From assembly GCA_012931725.1 (NCBI GenBank), contig CM022948.1:108973781-109037780 (forward strand): 64,000 nucleotides of DNA, read 5' to 3'. This document shows positions 58,701-64,000 of this stretch, piece after piece; positions within the stretch are counted from its first letter, which is position 1, and each line of letters opens with the position of its first letter. The notes below the pieces were generated by a model. The model had not been told where the DNA came from. It ran no database searches and was given only the letters and a program-made list of their open reading frames with translations. The DNA is from Litsea cubeba (lineage: Eukaryota; Streptophyta; Magnoliopsida; Laurales; Lauraceae). The translations under genes were made by a program, and so were the position numbers.

Positions 58701-61372
58701 TAAATGTACACTTCATCCCTTGTGATTGTCAGGGATCTTCTGTGGCACCACATTTCTTTCTATTAATGACAATAAAGGGGTTAAATGTATATCAAGACGA
58801 CCCGCATTAGACTGTCGAATCATCATACATTCATTCCATGTAAAAAGACTTTTGTCCGGATTCTTTTTAAACCTATTTGAATACTTTGGGATGGTTTATC
58901 ACATTTTTGGACATTGATAAGACTACTCATCTATTTCGTTCGGATTCATCGATATGTGAGATATGTATTTGTTCGGAGTAGTTTTCTTATCGATTTTGGA
59001 AATGTATTTTATGAACGGATTTGCATTACTTCGAGGTTTCGAACTTTTACTCTAATGGCACCACTAAGCTTAGGTTACCTTGTCGGACTGATCATCTGGC
59101 TTGAAATCTTTAATTTATTCGCCAACTGCAGTTTGGATTCTGTCTGTACCGACCATGGCAACGGTTTATATCTGGTCCCACGTGTAGTGGCTACGGTTCT
59201 GTTTGTTAACGACTATGTTCGTTCCGGTCCCACGAGTAGTGGCTACGGTTTTGTCTGCTCCCGTTACTTCGGTAACAGGAGAATTTAGCTATACGTGGTT
59301 TGCCAATGTTTTATACATTTAATGCTCTATCTTATGGTTCTTGTTTATTTCACTTATCATAGCATTGGATTTGTAAACTATTAAGATGTCTATCTTTCAG
59401 TTCGTCATTTCTATTATTCAGGATTTAATCGTGGCTCTCATTTATTTAATGTTTTACTTTTCTATCATCCTGTTATTTGTTATATTTGCTTGCCAGACCG
59501 TCGTGTCTGACCCTGTTTGCTTAGTGCCAGATGTCGAGCCCCTCGCGGTTGAGGCGCACTTCGAGGCGGAACCTATAGTCCTTGTGGAGGGCGAGTGGCA
59601 GCCCGATGATGTCATTTAGACGTCGGGTTGTTTTTGGAGCTGCGATCACATTTTGGGGGATAGTTACTATTCTTTTTGGGTTTTTGTTGTAGCCATTGTT
59701 GGCTTATTCTTTTGGGAAAGATTGTAATTATTGGCTAACTTTACTTTTGTATTAACTTGAAACCAACTTTGGGGCCTACCAATGGAATGTTTCTCTTTTT
59801 GATGTTAGTCTCGTGCGTTCTCATCTTATACCCATATGTTATGGACTTTTATGTTTGCTACAATGCTTCCGCGTAAGTTATTCGTATGAATGTGATTCTT
59901 ATTAATCACTGTTGGATCGGATTTCGAGGATCCTTACCGCGGAAACCTGTGGGAAACTAGCGTGTGCGGGCAGAATTTTCCGGCCCGTCGCGCCGCGACC
60001 CCGGATTAAGGCCTCGTTTAACGGGTCCTCGGTCCGGGGGCGTGACAGGCTGCTGTAACCAAGGATTTAAATACATGTGGTCCTTATCTGCTCCTTTTGC
60101 CAGCTAATTGCCACCCACTAAGTTCTTCTCAAGATGTGACTGAACTCTATCTTGATAGATTTTCATAATTCTTAAATCTTGTTTAAGATGAAGTTGACTT
60201 CCAATGACTGTCCAGCAATTAGAAATCCAACCTCTTGTGGTTGAAGAGTCACTTTCCACAACCAACTGGCCTGAACAAGAAGCCTTAAAAATCATTAAAA
60301 CCTATCTGAATGCCCAGTTTTATGTTTCAGTGGAATTTCTTGCCCAGCGCCTAAGAACACTGCTAAAGCATTGTCATTCTCATCAAACAAGGCGCCACCA
60401 ATACCTGCTATGCCTGTTTCCCCAGCATTCCTGTCGAATTTATATTTCAGATCACTTGAAGGACGAGAATGCTGTTTATCCTCCTTCCTGTCCTTGGGCT
60501 TCTCTCCATACATGATTCTTAGTTGGGACGATATTATTAAGAGTTAGTTTCACAAATGGGATGGCTATCTGTTCATTCTCATTGTGTTCAGGAAGATGAT
60601 AGTGAGTTGAAGTGCTCTACAGAGAATGGGTGGAGAGACTTATCTTGTAGTCTTTTCTTCTAATTGTTCTACCTTGTTCTTGCGTTTGTACTTTTTCACT
60701 CATTTACTGATGAAAAGAAATGCATCTGAAAATATTATATGATAGAAACTTTATTCAGAAGGTACTCAATTATTTCAGTAAATCTTTTCTTACCAATGTT
60801 GACCTTACTAAAATGTTTGCATTTGTGTGAACATGACATCATGACATGCCATCTTCACATTAAAAATGAGAGCTTTGTATTTCATTTTCTTTACCGTGAT
60901 ACATACTACATGTGTTATTGGATAACATGTCCATCTCTATAATATTTTATGATTATTTTGTGATTTTACTAACAAAAATTCTTTTTGAATAAGAGATATC
61001 CTATACTGTATATCCCAGTTAAGTTTAAAGCATGCTTACTGTTTAAGTGATGGATGCAACTTCTTGGTGATAAATTTGCATGTACGTGCATTTTCTTTGG
61101 TGTATGATTCCAGATGGCTGAGTATTTCAATAAGAAATCAGGCATATCAGGAAGTATTCCACTTGGAAGCTTTAACTCCATGTCCAACTTTACCGGTTCT
61201 TGGCAAGTAGATGAGGCATCTACAAAATCTCCTGCCATGGATGGATACTACATCCCTCTTTTTAAGGTTCAACTTGCAAAATTTCCTTTGGGTTTGCATG
61301 AATATGTCAAGCGCGCTGTTCCAAGAACTTGGGAACCATCATCCTTGGCAAGGTAAGCATTTTGATAATAAC

Positions 61373-61413
<41 letters not shown>

Positions 61414-62531
61414 ACACACACACTCAACACATGCACATGTTGGTGTGGCGATTTTGTGCATGCATACTCATTTTCTTGGTTTTGGTATGCTAGTGGGGAT
61501 AATATTGTGTATGGCTACCCTCCCCTAGTTATCCATTAATCCATAGAAGGTAACTTGTACAATATGAGTTCTATGACAGTTCGAAACTTCTAACAAGCAT
61601 TTCCCCTGTGCCTTTTCTCATCATAGCTTTATTGAAAAATTTGGCACCCATATCATTACATCCACAGCAATTGGTGGTAGAGACGTAGTTTATTTCAAGC
61701 AGCACCAATCGTCTCCTTTGTCAGCATTAGACATGAAGACCTATGTGGAAGACATTGCGGAGAACAAGTTTTTAAACATGGAAAACAAGCCTTGGCCTTG
61801 TCCCATCAGTTACAAAGAAAAGGTTTAAGTGTGTTGTTCTCTTCTCTATATTTATAATTTAATAACTTCCATTCTGATTAAGTGCTTTCAAGAGCTCCAG
61901 CCACAGTTTGCAGTGAAATTTACTTACTCTGCTTCTTGATGTCTTCAACCTACAGGTTGCTGATTTCTCTCCTTTTAAAAATCGAGAAATACACCCTCAA
62001 TCTTCTGGAGTTCCTTATCTATCCAGTAAAGAGGTAATTTTTTGTGGTTTCTTTTACGTTTGGGTGATTGTTCTTCATATGACCTTGATATGGAAATGGT
62101 AACTGAAATGATCTTTTACAATCTTTATATTGGTTCTTGAAATATTAATTGGTCTGAGTCTGCTAAGCCGTCCTTTTAAACTCAACTGATGGTTCATATA
62201 AATTTAGTCTATTTGGTAATATAATTGATTACTTCCAGAATTTGTTAGAAAGAAAAACCAATGCAGCCTTTTATTTCTTATTGACTTCTTTGATCACCCT
62301 GTAGTATTAAACATTTCATTCTCTGGAATTTCCTTATTTGTCTGCAGGATGTCACTGTTACTTTTAGGAGGAGGGGAGGTAACGACCTTGTTCAGAGTCA
62401 TGCCTCATGATTAAGCACTGTGGAGTCATCACCAGATGTCATTAACATGACCTTTCTTCCTATTGTTTCTCTTCTGGATGGATTACCTGGAATTAAACAT
62501 CTAGCTCGTGCAATTGATCTATATTTAGAGT
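46723..62531 (+). CDS. CAD1: CAD1-like MACPF protein gene, first five exons, in-frame TGA in exon 5
   Basis: Exons 46,723-46,995, 61,114-61,352, 61,627-61,822, 61,956-62,033 and 62,348-62,531, all with GT..AG introns and consistent phases; the gene continues past the window or is truncated. It begins MENPSSTTPDAALAALSSSI, then ALGRGFNVTSDTRLLYCKG and VVPNVPADVEV, and reads through the MACPF domain (AEYFNKKSGISGSIPLGSFN, FIEKFGTHIITSTAIGGRDV, FRRRGGNDLVQSHA, LARAIDLYLE). Plant CAD1 proteins are MACPF proteins that restrain salicylate-linked cell death. Oddities: the first intron is 14.1 kb and filled with transposons, and TGA at 62,408-62,410 stands where the family has Trp. Outside that codon the frame is clean, so this is a recent loss, an allele, or a sequence error. 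Last exons are not visible; intron 5 has further insertions. Confidence 0.88.
47293..47441. repeat. 149 bp fold-back element
   Basis: Perfect 12 bp inverted ends TTAATATGGTAT / ATACCATATTAA enclose a second imperfect arm pair (ATCGGTCGTGAGTTTAAATC and its inverse at about 47,380-47,415). Lies in CAD1 intron 1. The left end resembles a tRNA-Met PBS but no LTR pair supports that reading. Confidence 0.7.
47700..48490 (-). mobile_element. TRIM 1 (miniature LTR retrotransposon)
   Basis: Two direct repeats of about 180-205 bp (47,700-47,904 and 48,308-48,490) share ATTCATTGAGATAAA, ATCAACTTCTCATTATATAC and CACTTATCCTTATCTCTAAT. On the minus strand the 5' LTR is followed by TGGTATCTAAGACCGG (PBS-like) and AAGGGGATG precedes TGTTAGATATAT of the 3' LTR. 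The internal ~400 bp is related to TRIM 2. Non-coding. Confidence 0.75.
50772..51031 (-). mobile_element. SMART-size TRIM, 260 bp, with 5 bp target duplication
   Basis: Direct repeats 50,772-50,854 (83 bp) and 50,948-51,031 (84 bp). On the minus strand: LTR starting TGTGAGTTGGACATG, then TGGTATCAGAGC (PBS, 50,947-50,936), about 80 internal bases, then GTGAGGGGGAG (PPT), then the second LTR. TATTT flanks both sides (50,767-50,771; 51,032-51,036). It splits the copia protease region. Size fits the smallest known LTR elements. Confidence 0.88.
52468..52595. repeat. 64 bp exact tandem duplication in copia RNase H
   Basis: GCAACTTTCAGTTGG...GTTGTGGCAGTTCA occurs twice in a row with almost no change, starting at 52,469 and 52,533. 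A recent event in an old pseudogene. Confidence 0.9.
53395..53770. repeat. Dispersed repeat, copy 2
   Basis: Counterpart of 24,190-24,640, same orientation. A further partial copy of its tail may be at 53,800-53,880. 53,900-54,335 holds nothing I recognise. Confidence 0.6.
54341..56515 (+). mobile_element. TRIM 2, split by a solo LTR
   Basis: 5' LTR 54,341-54,520 (TGTTAGAGAAG..TTTACA), PBS TGGTATTAGAGTCGTGG from 54,521, internal ~420 bp, purine tract TGCGGGAGGG, 3' LTR 54,951-55,095 continued at 56,483-56,515. Without the 1,387 bp insertion it is 788 bp, matching TRIM 1. Flanks AATAG and ATTAG. No coding capacity. Confidence 0.85.
55096..56477. mobile_element. Solo LTR, 1,382 bp, inside TRIM 2
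   Basis: Starts TGATCATCC, ends GGCTCTCATCA, and is flanked by TGAAT on both sides (55,091-55,095; 56,478-56,482). Contains the phrase ACCGAGTATCGTATCCACCG common near plant LTR elements. ORFs inside have no known domain. Confidence 0.8.
56810..60047 (+). mobile_element. Solo LTR of a chromovirus (3,238 bp)
   Basis: Starts TGTCAGACCCCGACCCAGG and ends CGGTCCGGGGGCGTGACA, clearly related to the nested chromovirus LTR termini. Flanks AGCTG and GGCTG (4 of 5). TATA-like CTTATAAGAG near 57,311 and a palindrome cluster at 58,180-58,292 occupy the same offsets as in the 5.9-17.1 kb element. No internal domain remains: formed by LTR-LTR recombination. Confidence 0.88.
58180..58292. repeat. Five-copy CGCTCGAGCG palindrome cluster
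   Basis: CGCTCGAGCG at 58,180, 58,201, 58,232, 58,263 and 58,283, with inverted flanks such as CCAGG/CCTGG between them. It produces spurious ORFs on both strands (58,028-58,470). Confidence 0.92.
60104..60513 (-). pseudogene. Plant RNase H-like (RVT_3) remnant
   Basis: Minus strand: KYKFDRNAGETGIAGIGGAL with DENDNALAVFLGAGQEIP, then after a frame change a segment with LVVESDSSTTRGWIS. This matches the order of the RNase H-like domain seen at the end of plant non-LTR elements (first Asp in KFD, later Asp in ESDS). Broken; a relic in CAD1 intron 1. Confidence 0.7.
61372..61430. repeat. (CT)n(CA)n microsatellite
   Basis: CT and CA repeats in CAD1 intron 2, just after the exon 2 donor. Confidence 0.9.
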
Positions 62532-62629
62532 GTAAGATCTCATTTAATGTTTTCAAATTGATTTTCCTTTAAAAGTAATGCAAAGTATAATGATGATACT
62601 TGTGTGGGGAGATTTCCAGAACCACAGGA

Positions 62630-63520
62630 TTAAGCTAATCACAGCCATCAGATGAGACTAAGCACTCTCACGTGCCATCCGCGTGCCATCCACGTGGCAC
62701 CAAGCTCACCCCGGCTACCGAGACAGGAGGTCCGGCCGAAGTCAGGCAGCTCCGGGCCCTTAGTGCCGAATTGGCCCACCTCGGGCGTCATCTCGGCAAG
62801 GAGCTCCACCTCGGCTGAGCCACCCCGGGTACCATCTCGGCAGAAAGTTCCACCTCGGCTGAAGAAGCCGGGACAGAAGCCGAAGCAAGAGAGAACCTTC
62901 ACATGCGCCCCTCATCCCCCACGTCATCAGGCACGTGGAGGGATAAGGGCACGAGCTAGTGGGACAGACGCGACATCCAGCCGCCCACAATCTTCGCCAG
63001 ATCCCTGACAGAACGGCATCCAGCGGCTGAGGCCACATCAGGGCAGGGCCCGAGGGCAGATCCGCTGGTACCCCTACTGCCAAAGGCGCCCAACAGGATC
63101 TGGCCCAACAAGATGTGCATTAAATGCGATGTGGGCTGACCCGACGGGCATTTAATGCATAGTGGGCTGGATTGGACCACAATTAATGCAATGTGGGCTG
63201 ATCATGACTTCCCAGTCAAATCACGGGACCCACACCACAATATCTCCTAAAGATACGATCTAAACTCTATAAATAGAGGCTCAGGCCATCATCCAAGGTA
63301 CGCACAATCTCATTCACAGAGCCCTTACTCTGCCTCTCTTCTCCCTCTCCTTCCATTGTTCCAGTTCTCACACTGACTTTGGCATCGGAGAGCCTTGTGC
63401 TGCTAGCAGCCAGGGTCCTCTGACGTGTTTTCCTTTCTTCCTCCTCAGGTCCAGTCGGAGCCACAGCAATCTTCATCCAAGCCACCCGAATCAAGGGTCC
63501 TAATCACTGCTTTAAAGTCC
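62630..63520 (+). mobile_element. LTR-like insertion in CAD1 intron 5
   Basis: GC-rich block unlike the surrounding intron, with a TATA box (63,267-63,279). It has two copies of a CATCTCGGCA..CCACCTCGGCTGA unit (62,790-62,865) and repeated ATTTAATGC/ATTAATGC words (63,117-63,205). Exact ends and duplication not found; a solo LTR or LARD-type LTR is likely. ORFs lack domains. Confidence 0.55.
63267..63279 (+). promoter_or_regulatory. TATA box in LTR-like insertion
   Basis: CTATAAATAGAGG, typical of plant LTR promoters, followed by a leader containing CACAGAGCCC. Confidence 0.55.
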
Positions 63521-63621
63521 TTAATTTTTAGGCACTTACAATACTGCAATTTAATATAAATTCCTTCCCCGTCAAACATTTAAGGGTTCATTCTGATACC
63601 TACTACTGTATGTCATGAGCA

Positions 63622-63920
63622 GTTTCAAGTTGCTAACCAATACACCCAAAATGCCTAGGCATTAAAGGTGTGGAAAACTAACAACTTAACACCCCCCTTG
63701 GGTGGGACACCGCTCGGATTCGAAGCAGACGCCTGCACAAAATGCGGCATGGGGCCTTTTTGCCCTATGCATGTGCACCCGCACACTGGACATGGCATAG
63801 GCCGTTTTCTTCCTGCGTGGATTCGAACCTGGGATGTGTTGGCTCTAATACTATCTCAAGTTGCTAACCAATACACCCAAAACGCCTAGGGGTTAAAGGT
63901 GTGGAAAACTAACTACTTTA
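63622..63920 (-). mobile_element. tRNA-derived SINE-like sequence with duplicated end
   Basis: On the minus strand TGGTTAGCAACTTGAG (about 63,870-63,855) resembles an A box and GGTTCGAATCC (63,829-63,819) is a good B box at suitable spacing. A 63-base segment with the A box region occurs twice (63,626-63,688 and 63,857-63,919). Confidence 0.55.
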
Positions 63921-64000
63921 CAACTGATTCCAGTATATCTAAGGGATTAAATACACACTAACTTTTTGAACAAAGAAGATTTCCCTAGGCTGACATCCTA

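Noticed and set aside
62648..63083. ORFs in the LTR-like insertion of CAD1 intron 5
   Set aside because: Repeat-derived, frames open on both strands, no domain.

Overview
This is a transposon-rich piece of a plant (almost certainly angiosperm) nuclear genome. The evidence is intron-bearing genes of plant families (a CAD1-type MACPF gene with plant-specific exons and an ELF1/ELOF1 gene), plant-type Ty3/gypsy (Tat and chromovirus), Ty1/copia (Sirevirus), TRIM, MITE and tRNA-derived SINE-like sequences, and no bacterial features. I cannot place the species; a large genome with TE-filled introns is implied.

Layout. 1-24.1 kb is one old Tat-lineage Ty3/gypsy element on the + strand (5' LTR outside the window): decayed pol (RT, RNase H, second archaeal-type RNase H, integrase), a spacer of short tandem arrays, an antisense gene of plant-mobile-domain type with introns and its own TATA box, a polypurine tract at 21.76 kb and a 3' LTR of about 2.3 kb. 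The antisense gene is split by a young 11.2 kb chromovirus (5.88-17.09 kb, minus strand) with two near-identical 3.1 kb LTRs and a gag-pol carrying only a few frameshifts and stops. 24.1-25.7 kb holds a dispersed repeat and a terminal-inverted-repeat element. 25.7-33.7 kb is a minus-strand LTR opened by a 7.3 kb non-autonomous Sirevirus (26,001-33,304, + strand).

37.4-38.0 kb is a small intact three-exon gene for transcription elongation factor ELF1. 38-46.7 kb is gene-free with repeats and MITEs. From 46,723 to beyond the right edge lies a CAD1-like MACPF gene (five exons in the window). Its first intron is 14.1 kb and consists largely of nested transposons: a 149 bp fold-back, two ~0.8 kb TRIMs, a decayed copia carrying a 260 bp SMART-size TRIM, a 1.4 kb solo LTR inside a TRIM, and a 3.2 kb chromovirus solo LTR. 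Exon 5 has one in-frame TGA.

Most unusual structure. In the Sirevirus, pol is absent and its place, directly after the gag stop, is taken by about 1.5 kb of stem-loop units (29,410-30,910). Units repeat every ~50-65 bp. Each has a different 6-13 bp stem, but most share a loop core like TAGTTATAT. Structure is kept while arm sequence is not. Related themes recur elsewhere: clusters of self-complementary words at the same place in two chromovirus LTRs (CCGATCGATCGG versus CGCTCGAGCG), in the Sirevirus LTR (GTCGGTCGACCGAC) and in the Tat element (CCGTACGG), plus a Tat spacer array with covarying mini-stems.
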